The notes: generated from the letters alone by a model not told the origin. A DNA stretch of 64,000 bases from Chelonoidis abingdonii (GCF_003597395.2 NC_133773.1:142417818-142481817); one strand, 5' to 3'; counted from the stretch's first letter, positions 9,535-20,399 are shown. Numbers and translations are program-made.

Positions 9535-9955
9535 AGTCAAAGAGTGCCATCTTTTTAGCTTAACAAAGAGAAAGTTAAGGGGTGACTTGATCACAGTCTG
9601 GAAGTACCTGCATGGGGAAGAGAAATTGGTGGGCTCTTCCAGCTAGCAGACAGAGGTATGTATAACTAGATCCAATGGCTGGAAGCTGAAACTAGACAAA
9701 TTCAGCCTGGAAACAAGGTGCACATTTTTAACAGTGAGGGTAATTAACCATTAGACCAACTTGCCAAGGGTTGTGGTGGTTTCTTCATCACTGGCCATTT
9801 TAAAATCAGCATTAGATGTTTTTTCTAAAGATCTGCTCTAGCTCAAGTAGGAATTAATTGAGGGAAGTTCTCTGGCCTGGATTATACAGGAGGTCAGACC
9901 AGATAGTCACAGTGGCCCAGATAGTCCAGCCTAATAATCCATGAATCTATAAGCA
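9535..9955 (+). mobile_element. CR1 LINE 3' end, older subfamily
   Basis: The sequence follows the CR1 3' layout: ttaaggggtgacttgatca, then cacatttttaacagtgaggg, then gaggtcagaccagatagtca at the end. It is similar in content to the copy at 45790-46475. Confidence 0.8.
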
Positions 9956-10096
9956 AGTGACTGATATCAAGCTTGTTATCAATCTTTGTTGTTACATTCC
10001 AACCACATGCATACCATTGAAAATGCTAGGGGAAGGATTTCCGTCCCAGTGGATTGTTTGATCAATAAAGGCATATGCTGGGACCAGTTTTATTAT

Positions 10097-10281
10097 GGGG
10101 GAGGGATAGCTCAGTGGTTTGAGCATTGGCCTGCTAAACCCAGGGTTGTGAGTTCAGTCCTTGAGGGGGCCACCTAAGGATCGGGGGCAAAAATTGGTCT
10201 TGCTAGTGAAGGCAGGGGGCTGGACTCAATGACCTTTCAAGGTCCCTTCCAGTTCTAGGAAATAGGTATATCTCCTATTAT
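10097..10281 (+). mobile_element. tRNA-derived turtle SINE (Cry type)
   Basis: A Pol III SINE with an A box, tagctcagtgg (10107-10117), a B-box-like gagttcagtcc (10150-10160), the tRNA-unrelated body (ggctggactcaatgaccttt) and a short AT-rich tail. Its text matches the SINE I know from cryptodiran turtles. It ends about 60 bases before the SFXN5 acceptor at 10341, so it borders the branch-point and polypyrimidine region. It is not a functional tRNA gene. Confidence 0.9.
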
Positions 10282-10341
10282 TATTTAGTTTTAAGTGTCT
10301 GTCTTCTATTTCTTTTTTTATTTTATTTTATTTTGTTTCAG

Positions 10342-10427
10342 GCACTGATAGAGACAGCCCTGACTAGAGTGGTCCTGCCAATGCCTATACTGGTTCTACC
10401 TCCAATGATTATGTCTATAATGGAGAA
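10342..10427 (+). CDS. SFXN5: SFXN5 coding exon (third from last)
   Basis: This is an internal coding exon of sideroflexin-5, a multi-pass mitochondrial inner-membrane protein of the sideroflexin/tricarboxylate-carrier family. Read from base 10342 in phase 0 it encodes 28 full codons plus two bases of a split lysine codon. The peptide contains [17 protein letters not shown], a hydrophobic stretch that I recognise as nearly identical to mammalian SFXN5 and clearly different from the SFXN1-3 paralogues. The acceptor is a long T-rich tract ending in tttcag at 10341, and the donor is gtaagt at 10428. The split lysine is completed by the first base of the exon at 27313. A tRNA-derived SINE ends about 60 bases upstream. 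The preceding exon was not found in 1-10341. Known of the family: transport of small carboxylates or amino acids; citrate has been proposed for SFXN5. Confidence 0.95.
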
Positions 10428-10536
10428 GTAAGTGTTGGGTGATGTGGGGAAGGAGGGAATTTCCAGGGAAAGGGAAGTTGGGGGAAAGTGAGGAACAGCC
10501 TTCATGGGTAAAGATGTGCAATTTAGGTTACGGCGG

Positions 10537-10807
10537 CACTGGAGCTGGAAGGTGTCGTTTTCTGCTCGGGGAGACATACCTGTGCTAGCTCAAGCTAGCG
10601 TGCTAAAAATAGCAATGTAGCCACAGCAGTGCAAGCAGCAGGAGGGGGCTAGCCACCCTGAGTCCAATGCCATCTAAGACCCTAAGTACGTACTCAGGTC
10701 AGGTAACCCACCCATGCCACCGTGGCTACTCTTTTGGCTTTAGACTGTTTGTTTGATCAGAGCTAACACAGGTATGTAACTGGAGGTTACACCTTCAAGC
10801 TCCAGTG
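10537..10807. mobile_element. Foldback MITE with about 50-bp arms
   Basis: The left arm at 10537-10591 (cactggagctggaaggtgt, then gacatacctgtgctagctc) is the imperfect complement of the right arm at 10760-10807 (gagctaacacaggtatgt, then acaccttcaagctccagtg). The 170-bp interior has no coding potential. Confidence 0.7.
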
Positions 10808-11930
10808 TGGACATTAACTGTGATTTCAGAAGAAATATCCTTGTCAAACTGGCCAAAGACAAAAGTATACTCCAGTAGATAGCAGTAATTGTATTGTTGC
10901 ACATTGTATTGTTGTTTCGGCATCTTTGGCCATCGGTATAGAGTACTGTAGCATTAATATTGGTATTATGGCTTCTCTTTAAAAGGAACAAGCAAAAATC
11001 TTCTGTCTGAATTGCTGCAGTTGCTTGATTACTTTTACTCTTTAGGGGTCTAAAAACCTGCTGTATTCAATGGAAAGATTCCCATTGATTTCAGTGAAGT
11101 TTGGATCAGGCCATAAGCATGTAATTTCATGCAGGCCTTGGGCCTCTTTCTGAAAAACTGGGCCTAATTGTATGGAAGCATGGGTGGAACACTAGCCTCA
11201 AATGCTGTCTGTTGCATGCTATGTGAAACTTGGCTTCCTGTGATTAAGATTGGCTCCCTCGTGATGTATGGCTCCCTGGTATTTCATTGCACTTTTGAGA
11301 AATGCTACATTTTTGATAGCACTTTAGGGTGTGTGTGGTATGGGGCAGTATTATCATAGTATGTCTAATTACCAGTATCACCGCATTTTAACAAAGTATC
11401 TGCTACATCCATATCCCCTCTCCCCTGCGTTCCAGCATGTCTTTTTTCTTTTCTACTAAGAATGTAGTGCGGTGAGTTCTTTTTGTTGTGGATGTTTACT
11501 CTTTCCTGGCTTTTTAAAAAAAAATTCTCTGTCAGAGAAGAGGCCATCTACTATCATCCCATCTGTACACCTCATTCTGTTTCAATGGGCTTCAATGGTG
11601 CGTGTGTCACCTGTGAACCTTCAGAGACTGATTACTGCATTGAAGGATAGTGTCTCTAAAGAGCCAGCTACCTTTGTTCTGACGCTAAACTGGAAGCACT
11701 TTTTAATCAAATGTTAATGATGGCAACTCTAAAACACTCCACTGACAAAGTAAACAATAATTAGCAGGATTGGGTATTGAACCTCAGCTTTGAGTAGCAA
11801 CAGCTTTGTCCTTGGTCCATAAATGCCATTGGGCTGTGTGAAATTCTCTCTGCTTGTTAACAGGGATCAAGCCTTTTTTTCTATAAGTGTTAATGGCTGA
11901 TGTGTTTCTGGGCATCTTGCATTTGTTCAT
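10808..11930. other. Intronic stretch, no feature recognised
   Basis: Only a short fragment of the tcccattgatttcagtga palindromic repeat near 11080 was noticed. ORFs here are short and have no splice context. Confidence 0.4.
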
Positions 11931-11934
11931 TTGT

Positions 11935-12360
11935 ATTACTGTCACCTCTCAAGACCCTCTCCAAGACCAGGGCTCCAGTGTGCTTGGTGCTGTACAAACA
12001 CATAGTGTCCCTGCCCTGGACTCTCTTAAATAGACACAACAGACAAAGGGTGTCAAGAATCACAGTATTATTAGCCCCATTTTACAGATTAGATAATGAG
12101 GCAGAGCGAGATTAAGGCCCTGTCTGCATAGGGATGTTGACCGGAATAATTCCAATTTGGATTAAGCTAAACTGGAATAAGAGTGTCCACACAGCTATTC
12201 CAGAATAGCTGTTATACTTTAAAATCACACCCTACCTTATTATGGAATAATTTCCTTGTGTAAACAAACCTTAAATGGCTTGCCCAATGTAACAAAGAGA
12301 GTCCCAGCCCATAGCTTTAACAAGACCATCCTCCCTCTCTGCTATTAATTATTTCTGTAG
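11935..12360 (-). mobile_element. Old SINE split by a MITE
   Basis: The part 11935-12111 carries gtgcttggtgctgtacaaac and ccccattttacagattag. It resumes after the MITE with ggcttgcccaatgtaacaaa (12277 onward). Together these match the antisense CORE-SINE/MIR layout, interrupted at a TTAA. Confidence 0.65.
12116..12270. mobile_element. TTAA-flanked MITE (piggyBac- or Kolobok-like)
   Basis: The ends ggccctgtctgcatagg and ccttgtgtaaacaaacc form an imperfect inverted repeat differing mainly by transitions. The element is bounded by TTAA at 12112-12115 and 12271-12274, the target signature of piggyBac and Kolobok transposons. It is inserted in a SINE. Confidence 0.65.
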
Positions 12361-12394
12361 CACCAACCCTGTGCTTGGTACTTTCCAAACAGAC

Positions 12395-12600
12395 ATGCTG
12401 TGAATACTGATGATACTGACTTTTCATCAGTAGCACTCAAAGCGCTTTACAAAGAAGCTCGGTATTATTATTCCTATTTTACGCACAGGGAAACTGAGGC
12501 AAGGGGAGCAGAAGTGGCTTGCCCAGCGTCACCCAGGAGGTCAGTGGCAGAGCTAGGAATTGAACCTAGGACTCCTGAGACCCACATGGCTCAGGCCAAA
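12395..12600 (-). mobile_element. MIR/CORE-SINE copy
   Basis: In antisense orientation it shows cctattttacgcacagggaa, aactgaggcaaggg, ggcttgcccagcgtcac and gagctaggaattgaaccta, the MIR 3' half leading to its tRNA-like head. Confidence 0.85.
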
Positions 12601-13420
12601 TAAAAAGTTTGATGAGATGTAAAACTACCATGTTGTGTAGCATGTGCAAGGTGGTTTAAAGCTCTTATGGAACTTTTTATGCCCTTTGCCCAAAGATCAG
12701 ACTGTGAACCCAGCTGTCCAGGTCAAATTCCAGCCTGGGGAATTCTGGCATAACCTTAAAATACCTCACTCCGTTCCAGTGGTAGTCACCTTCCTCCCCT
12801 TTCCCCCCATGACCTTCTTGGGCCTTGCCTTGCTCCAGCATCTCCTTTTCCCATTAAGTCCCCCCAGGCACTAAGTACTGCCTTCTCCAGCCTGCATTTC
12901 CTGAGATGTAGAGATCTTCTCCCTAACAATCTGTGGCTCTTTCCTGCTGCATGGATCTCACTGTGGTTGCTCTGTTCATGCACGTTTGCTCAATGTTTTT
13001 CTCAGGCCAGTCATTATAGTATGGAGCTGTCTGTCCCTAAAAATAGGAGATTGACAGCTTTTGGGATGCCAGCAGAGGGTGCCCAAAGACAGGAGTTTCC
13101 CAGGGGAGCCAGAAGACTCCACAGGCACGTACCTGTGCAGTTCCACATTTTTTTTGCAGGGATTTTTGTTTTTAGTGGTCAGTGAAATAAACGTTTTCAG
13201 TCCAATTTCATGGCAGCTCTCTGAGGAAAAGACTAAGGAGGAAGGGCCTTTTTGGAAGAAGTGAGTTTTCAATTCAGGTCAGTGCAGGAAGGTGGAGGCA
13301 TAACAGACTGGGTCAGCAAAGAAGGAAAGTCGATTTATAAGGCCAGGTTTTGAGCTGGCCAGCGAAGCTACACAGGTTACTCCAGGAGAGGATCTGGTCC
13401 ATATTCATACAATAGCAGCC
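12601..13420. other. Intronic stretch, no feature recognised
   Basis: No exon, repeat family or RNA gene was recognised. ORFs on both strands between 12786 and 13272 overlap one another and lack splice signals. Confidence 0.4.
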
Positions 13421-13424
13421 TATT

Positions 13425-13693
13425 TGTCATTTTTCTTGAAATCCCAGCTCCTGGAGTCAAACGTTTAGGTGAGAATCTCAGGTCTCAGTTTTTTTACAAA
13501 GTAAGTTTTTAGACCTCGTGGCTGCAAAGAGCTTGAAAGTGTGACCTGAGTGCCCCCTAAAGGCTCAGAACTCACCAAACCAACAACATTATTATGTATT
13601 ATTTTTTTAAAAATCATAAGATTTTTAAGCCATTTTCATTTTTTGGGGCTCTGACTTTTGGTTTCTGAATGCTTTGGATTGGCAATACTGTGC
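13425..13693. mobile_element. MITE-like repeat, copy A (5' part missing)
   Basis: It shares a long layout with 39571-39874: cccagctcctg near the start, a poly-T or poly-A stretch, tcaagctcctt-like text, an A-rich run, then ttaagcca and a ggcaatactg end. The expected agtgttgcc start is missing here. Confidence 0.6.
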
Positions 13694-13721
13694 TTATATA
13701 ATGAGGACTAGCAGAAAAAGG

Positions 13722-14402
13722 GGATAGAGAATAAGACTGAGAATATATTATTGCCCTTATATAAATCCATGGTACGCCCACATCTCGAATACTGTCTACA
13801 GATGTGGTCTCCTCACCTGAAAAAAGATATTCTAGCACTGGAAAAGGTTCAGAAAAGGGCAACTAAAATGTTTAGGGGTTTGGAGAGGGTCCCATATGAG
13901 GAAAGATTAAAGAGGCTAGGCCTCTTCAGCTTGGAAAAGAGGAGACTAAGGGGGGATATGATAGAGATATATAAAATCATGAGTGATGTGGAGAAAGTGG
14001 ATAAGAAAAGTTATTTACTATTCCCATAATCACAGAACTTGGATCACCAAATGAATTAATGGTAGCAGGTTTAAAACAATAAAATGAAGTTCTTCTCACG
14101 CAGCACACAGTCAACTTGTGGAACTCCTTACCTGAGAGGTGTGAAGGCTAGGAACTAACAGAGTTTAAAAGGGAACTGGATAATTCATGGTGCTAAGTCT
14201 ATAAATGGCTATTAGCCAGAAGGTAAAAATGGCTGTCTCTAGCCTCTGTTCATCAGAGGATGGAGATGGATGGCAGGAGAGAGATCACTTGATCATTGCC
14301 TGTTAGCTTCACTTCCTCTGGGGCACCTGGCATTGGCCACTGTCGGTAGACAGATACTGGACTTTTGGTCTGACCCAGTACGGCCGTTCTTATGTTCTAA
14401 AT
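13722..14402 (+). mobile_element. CR1 LINE 3' end with ORF2 C-terminus
   Basis: The frame 13751-14029 encodes the CR1 ORF2 C-terminal region, including [20 protein letters not shown] and [18 protein letters not shown]. It is followed by the CR1 3' UTR (tctggggcacctggcattgg) and the end motif gtctgacccagtacggccgt. It is 5'-truncated and non-functional. Confidence 0.93.
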
Positions 14403-14444
14403 ATAATTTCTCTATTTATTTATAATATTTACAGACAATGCAGT

Positions 14445-14540
14445 AGATTTTCAAAGGCACAAATGGCATATAGGCACCCAACTCCCATTGACTTTCAGTG
14501 AGAGTTAGGTACTTCGCTGCCATTTGTGGCTTTGACGATC
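14445..14540. repeat. Short palindromic repeat
   Basis: The arm at 14452-14492 (caaaggcacaaatggcat, then acccaactcccattgac) is complementary to 14495-14535 with few mismatches, giving a near-complete hairpin. The same palindromic family recurs across the window. Confidence 0.7.
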
Positions 14541-14850
14541 TCTTCCGTTATAATATCTAGTTTTGGAAAGCTATGATGCATTACTCTGATTGCTGCCTTA
14601 CTTTCCTCCCTCTTCAGTTCCAGCATGAACTTATCTGCTGCTCTCCTGAGAACTGTGAGCGCTTTAAAAAAAGGGTTCCATACCATCTGAAAGCATGGCA
14701 CCAGTTTTCAAGTGCTGCGAAGCTCTGTCCTTTATTTATCTGTAGCAATTTGTGAGTTATCAGCTGCCAAAATCAGTTAGTATTGACATGGGGAAAATCC
14801 CAAAATTGTAATCACGATTATGTGATTTTTTTTAAGATCTTCCATTTCCA

Positions 14851-15113
14851 GTCAGTTCAATATTAAACTGCTTCTCCCAGTGGTGCTGCATTGCCTCATA
14901 GAAGTTGTAATTCAGATGCCTGACGAGACTACATCTTCCATGATGCATTGTACAGCCTGGTCAGAGGGGAGGCTGCATTGCATCATGGGAGACATGGTCA
15001 AGTCAGGGAACCTGGCCCATAGGAGAAAATAGTGGCATGAGACTTCGTGAACTACAACTCCCATGAGGCAATACAGTACCATGAAGAGATTCAGTTTAAT
15101 TTTGAATTGGCTT
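14851..15113. mobile_element. Foldback element with nested palindromes
   Basis: The arms at 14851-14914 and 15048-15113 are complementary; the best part, 14882-14914 against 15048-15080, reads ggtgctgcattgcctcat and its complement. Inside, a second inverted pair surrounds the centre (ccatgatgcattgtacagcc against ggctgcattgcatcatgg). Confidence 0.75.
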
Positions 15114-15300
15114 GAAACAAAATGTTTTGGATCAGTTCAACAAACTGAAATATTTCAATACGAGTGTAACCAACCTGAAATGAAGTATTTTGATTTGGTA
15201 TTCCTGATGGAAAATTGAAAAATTTTGGCAAAATCAAAATTTTCCAGTGAAAAATTTCAATTTTGCAGAAGCTGCCTTTTCTATCAAAAAATCGTGTAAG
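15114..15300. repeat. AT-rich interspersed repeat copy
   Basis: Text such as ggaaaattgaaaaattttgg and aaattttccagtgaaaaat resembles the repeat broken by the DIRS element (2290-2541 and 8654-8790). Confidence 0.5.
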
Positions 15301-15349
15301 TGGAAAATTGCCAGGCAGCTCTTTTTCCTGTCTGTCTATCTGAGAGACA

Positions 15350-15480
15350 CATGGTGTGTAAGCCTGAAAACTTGTCTCTTTCCCCCACAGAAGTTGGTCC
15401 AATAAAAAATATGACCTCACCCACATTATCTTCTAATATCCTGGGACCAACAAGACTACAGCAACACTGCAAACTGTCTG
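15350..15480 (-). repeat. Interspersed repeat with ttggtcc-aataaaa-acctcaccca motif
   Basis: It contains aagttggtccaataaaa, atgacctcacccac and aatatcctgggaccaacaag. Related copies are at 35984-36070 and 37740-38012. This is a common sauropsid interspersed sequence; I cannot name the family with certainty. Confidence 0.65.
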
Positions 15481-15489
15481 TCTGACAAA

Positions 15490-17155
15490 CAGCTGTATGT
15501 CAGATCCTCGTTACGGTGGGAAAGTTTTATTGCAGTTATAGCAAGAGACATATGAGATGTATTACGCATAGCTTTAATTATTAAAAAAAATCTCATATTA
15601 CTTTAAAAACGGTGAGGAGAATGATGATTTATTATTTATTATTTTTAAGGCTGAAGGTGATTTTAATTAAACCTAGGCCTGAGTCACAAAGTTCAATCTA
15701 GATCTTCCTCAGAGTTCTGCTGTGTTTGAATCTGAGGTTGTGGTTAGTGAGAAAAGTGACTTACAAATGCCACTCTGATTCCTTGTGTATGGGGCCAGTG
15801 GTAAATTGGTATAATTTCCTTGACTTAAGTGGAGCTGTGTTCCATCAGCTGAGGATCTGCCCATAGTCCCCACCAATGGTTTTTAGCTTAAAACAAGACT
15901 AATATAGTGTTGTTGGGGTTTTTTGTCCAAATATTTTAAAAGTTTATTTTAGTGGCCAGTTCCTGGTCGTCATCTTTCCACTTGGATCCAGGTCTTTCAT
16001 CTCTCCCAGCCATATCTCGCATCTCTCCATCTGCATGTTTTAACTCCCCCAGCTGCCTCTCTCATCTCTCATGCCATTTTTTTCAGCTCTCTTGGCGTCT
16101 CTAGTCTCTGCCTGCTGCGTATTTTAACTCCCTGGCCTTCATTCTTTGCTCTTCAGGCAACTCAGTGTTACCTCCCACTGCTTAGCTCCCTGGTGTTCCG
16201 TTCTTTCACCATGTCTCATGCATTCCTGCTGCTTGGACATGATGTGGAAGCATCCAACCTATAGAATCAACATTTATTTTGGGATGGCATGCACTGTGTG
16301 ATGAGCATAATGCCAGTTATTTTGCACAGATATATTCTTATTTCAGTTGTATAATAAACAATAGCTATGTCAAGACAGCCTTAATAAAATATAAATACGG
16401 TTTAGCTGCATCCATGAAAGTAAGAAAATTCTAAGTATGGGGCATAAAGAATTTTAAAGCAGAAGAAAGTAGAAGAACTCATCATGTGCCTTCTCTGGTG
16501 CAGCCTCACTGGACCCCTCGCATAACTCTGACTTCAGTGGAGTTACACGAGGAATGAATTTATCCTACTTGTATCTCACAATGTTGTCATCATTCAGATA
16601 CTTGTATTTATCCTATTGTGCAATGGTTCTAGAAAGATGAGGAAGAAACTGTGCAAGGATTCTCCAACTAAGCATCAGTTGCCACAGCCATGTTCCCAGC
16701 ATCCTCCCATTCCCCTCACCCAGCTTCCTCCTTTTCTCTCAGAAACAGAATTAGAACCTATTCATTTTATGGATTATAACCCCGTTCTCAGACACAATTG
16801 CAGCCTGTTGTAAACTACAGCCCTTGCTGGACGCTCCCATTGAGTTAATTGGGAACAGGACTGGGCCGCATCTTCGGAAGTGGTTCTGTGAGTTACCTAA
16901 TGGGGCTAGCCTACACCATGCTTTGGGCTAGCATGAGTCTTAAAATTCCCAGTCCGCACTGGGCAAAGAAACCAGCTTAGCAGTAGCCATGCTGGAAAAC
17001 ACAAAAGAGTTATTGCTGGCATGATTCAAGCCAGAATGTACACAGGACCCAATGACTTTTTTTAGCCATCAAGGTAAGGTCTGCTAAGGCAGTTACAGTG
17101 GTGAGAGTATCACAGGCTGATGTACTCTTAGAAAGTTAGTTTGATATAAATGAAT
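15490..17155. other. Intronic stretch with a C/T-rich degenerate tandem
   Basis: Bases 15960-16240 are C/T-rich with loosely repeated units: ctgcatgttttaactccc near 16032 and ctgcgtattttaactccc near 16120. Fragments of the palindromic ttcagtggagttacac repeat lie near 15800 and 16530. Nothing else was recognised. Confidence 0.45.
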
Positions 17156-18780
17156 TAGGGCTGTTGATTAATCATGGTTAACTCACGCGATTAACACAAG
17201 AAAATTAATCGTGATTAAAAATTAATCCTGATTAATCACAGTTTTAATTGCACTGTTAAACAATAGAATACCTATTGATTTATGAAATATTTTGGATGTT
17301 TGTGTACATTTTCTTATATATTGTATTCTTTGTTGTAATTGAAATCAAAGTATATGTTTTATTACAAATACTTGCGCTGTAAAAATGATAAAAGAAATAG
17401 TATTTTTCAGTTCACTTCATACAAATACTGTAGTGCATCTCTTTGTCATGAAAGTGCAACTTACAAATGTAGATTTTTTTTGTTACATAACTGCACTCAA
17501 AAACAAAACAATGTAAAACTTCAGACCCTACAAGTCCAGTTAGTCCCACTTCTTGTTCAGCCAATTGCTAAGACAATCAATTTTTTTTTCATTTATAGGC
17601 GATAATGCTCTTCTTATTTACGATGTCACTAGAAAGTGAGAACAGGCATTTGCATGGCACTTTTGTAGCTGGCATTGCAAGGTATTTATGTGCCAAATAT
17701 GCTAAACATTTGTATTCCCCTTCATGCTTCAGCCACTATTCCGGAGGACATGCTTCCATTCTGATGACGCTCGTTAAAAAATAATGCATTAATTAAATTT
17801 CTGACAGAACTCCTTGGGGGAGAATTGTATGTCCCCATCTCTGTTTTACCCGCATTCTGCCATATATTTCATGTTATAGCAATCTCGGATGTTCGTTTTA
17901 AGAATATTTTCACTGCAGTTTTGACAAAATGCAAAGAAGGTACCAATGTGAGATTTCTAAACATAGGTACAGCACTCGACCTAAGGTTTAAGAATCTGAA
18001 GTGCCGTCCAAAATCTGAAAGGGACGAGATGTAGAGCACGATTTCAGAATTATTAAAAGAGCAACACTCCAATGCGGAAACTGCAAAACCCAAACCCACG
18101 AAAAAAGAAAATCATCTTTCTGCTGGTGGCATCTGACTCAGATAATGAAAATGAACATGTGTCGTTCCACACTTCTTCAGATTGTTATTGAGTAAAACCC
18201 ATTATCAGCATGGACGCATGTCCCCTGGAATGGTGGTTAAAGCATGAAGAGACATATGAATCTTTAGAACATCTGGCACAGAAATATCTTGCAACACCGG
18301 CTACAACAGTGCTATGAGAATGCCTGTTCTCACTTTCAGGTGACATTGTAAACAAGAAGCAGGCAGTGTTATCTCCTGAAAATGTAAACAAATTTGTTTG
18401 TCTGAGCGATTGGCTGAACAAGAAGTAGAACTGAGTGGACTTGCAGGCTCTAAAACTTTACAATGTTTTATTTTTGAATGCAGTTATTTTTGTACATAGT
18501 TCTACATTTGTAAGTTCAACTTTCATGATAGAGATTGCACTGCAGTGCTTGTATTAGGTGAATTGAAAAATACTACTACTTTTGTGTTTTTACAGTGCAG
18601 ATACTTGTAATAAAAAATAAATATAAAGTGAGCACTGTACATTTTGCATTCTGTGTTGTAACTGAAATCAATATATTTGGAAATGTAGAAAACATCAAAA
18701 AATATTTAAATTAATGGTATTCTATTATTAACAGTGTGATTAAACCTGCAATTAATTTTTTTAATCGCTTGACAGCCCTA
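17156..18780 (+). mobile_element. hAT transposon with about 0.6-kb inverted arms
   Basis: The element starts TAGGGCTGTTGATTAATC and ends with the complement of TAGGGCTGTCAAGCGATT. The flanking 8-mers aaatgaat (17148-17155) and aaattaaa (18781-18788) agree at 6 of 8 positions, fitting a decayed hAT target duplication. Bases 17156-17767 are an inverted, diverged copy of 18203-18780, so both arms carry the 3' coding end of the transposase (sense on the right, antisense on the left). A unique 435-bp centre holds more transposase remnant. The 1.6-kb length is well below an autonomous hAT, so the N-terminal transposase is missing. Confidence 0.85.
17825..18428 (+). pseudogene. hAT transposase C-terminal remnant
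   Basis: The first frame (17825-18034) contains SVLPAFCHIFHV and ALDLRFKNLK, a layout typical of the hAT transposase region before the dimerisation domain. After frame breaks, 18309-18428 reads ECLFSLSGDIVNKK, then NVNKFVCLSDWLNKK and a stop (18426-18428). This is the hAT C-terminal dimerisation motif. An in-frame TGA lies at 18315-18317. The zinc-finger and catalytic N-terminal parts are absent. Confidence 0.8.
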
Positions 18781-20265
18781 AAATTAAATATCTGGGGACA
18801 TACATAGGTATCCACTTGGAATTTCAGTTTTATCCAAACTCCTGTCCATGAGAAAATAAGCTATGTTGTTGTTTTATCTTTTTATATGGCATGACCAGTA
18901 TGCATAGACCTTATAAAGACATAGGATCAAATACTCTGCTGAGTGTAAATTGGTACATCTTCAGTTGAGTCTGTGGAACTGCTCCAGTTTACACCAGTAG
19001 CATTTTTGGCCCAGTGCCTCTACTCCAGAGAGCTTACACCCTAAATCAGATATGTCAGACTTACAGCCCAGGTGCCAGACCCAGCCTGCTGGATGTATTT
19101 ACGTGGCCCATGTAACATTTGGATTGTGAAGAATCTCAGCTTTCATTTTAAAAAAAAATAGTTTCTAGCCCTCGCAGTTGCCAAAAACCCCACAACCTTT
19201 TCAAACCCAAACTGAGCGTACACAATGCTGTGTTTTCTTGAGTATATGGAGAGCCTGAAACAGTAGCCTGGAGGGGTGAACTCTCTTGCCCTCTGTTGAT
19301 CCATTCAACCCAGTGTCAGCTCTGTAGCCCATGGTGGCCCACCAGTGTCAACGTTAACCATTTCACTGGTGTTCACTTCAGTGGATAGAACTGAGAATGG
19401 GTTTCAGGTGCAGGGGCCAGTGTGGAATAAGGCACAAAGATGAGAGGAGAGCAGCCAGGCAGAGGGGAAGGAGGACATGTTGGCAGAGCAGAGAGCAAGG
19501 GCTGTGAAGTGAGAACTGAGATGTAGGCAGGAGGGAGTCTTGGAGCTGTGCAAAGCCCAAAAGGCAAGGCTGAGAAGCTGGAACTTGGTGCAGAAGGTGG
19601 GATGAGGCAAGACGATGGATTTGAAGAGAGAAGAGGAGTGAGAGGAGAGGAGGATGAGCTTGGCTGCTTCATTCTGAGTGGTCTGGAGGGGCGTAAGCAG
19701 AAATTGTAGCGGAAGGCCAGGGAGCATGAAGCTGCAGCGTAGGTTCCTTGGGGTATGTTTAAAATAGCACACTGCAGTTTTCAGCAGTGAATCTGATGAT
19801 ATAAAGGTGAAAACAGTCTCCTCAAACCCTGTGTGTTGCCCTGTGAAATTCTATTAGAGCAGTCCCTGTCCTTTCCCTACAAGAGAAGTTTGCCCATTGC
19901 AAAACACGCCCCCACTGCTGACACACTGGGGTCCCCTGGTGGGCAGTCTCAGAGAAATGGACATGGGGCTGGAGACTGAGCTCCATCCTTGAGGAATAAG
20001 TGAAGGCATGTTAGCTGGATGGCATTTCAGTTGCCCGTGCTGTGCCCATTCTGTAGATACCAAGTGAACTCCAGTCTCCAGCGCCTCTGTCGCCAGCACA
20101 AAATTCCCTTGAAAACATCTGCGAAGTAGGGAAGCTGCAGTCACTTTGTTAAATCTGTTCTAGTCAGCAGAATTATTTTCTGTCCAATCCCAGGAGCGCA
20201 GTTACACCTTTCAGCAGCATTTGTAGGGCGGAGAGGTTGTGTCAAGATTTTAACAGGAACAATAA
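18781..20265. other. Intronic stretch with old repeats
   Basis: A palindromic gtaaattggtac/tttacacc repeat lies at 18930-19010. A partial copy of the 13425/39571 MITE lies near 19128-19200. A purine-rich block at 19380-19740 has wording like an old LINE or SINE 3' region (gaacttggtgcagaaggtgg). The minus-strand Ser/Leu/Pro-rich ORFs there follow from composition. Confidence 0.4.
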
Positions 20266-20269
20266 GGAC

Positions 20270-20397
20270 ATCTGAAGAAGTGGGGGGTTTTTACCCATGA
20301 AAGCTTATGCCCAACTAAATCTGTTAGTCTTTAAGATGCCACCGGACTCCTCCTTGTTTTTGTGGATACAGACTAACGCAGCTGCCCCTCTGATACT
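20270..20397 (-). repeat. Interspersed repeat (cttatgcccaac / gtctttaagatgcc)
   Basis: In antisense it reads actaacagatttagttggg, cataagctttcatggg and a 5' part gcagctgcgttagtctgtat. A related sense piece is embedded in the hAT MITE at 49353-49699. It is a common turtle repeat; the family name is uncertain. Confidence 0.65.
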
Positions 20398-20399
20398 AA

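Noticed and set aside
10097..10281. tRNA-like sequence with A and B boxes
   Set aside because: The tRNA-related head continues into a long unrelated body and AT-rich tail, so it is a SINE and not a tRNA gene.
19373..19772. Three overlapping minus-strand ORFs up to 122 codons, Ser/Leu/Pro-rich
   Set aside because: They overlap in all frames over purine-rich DNA, which removes stop codons on the complement; no domain or splice context.
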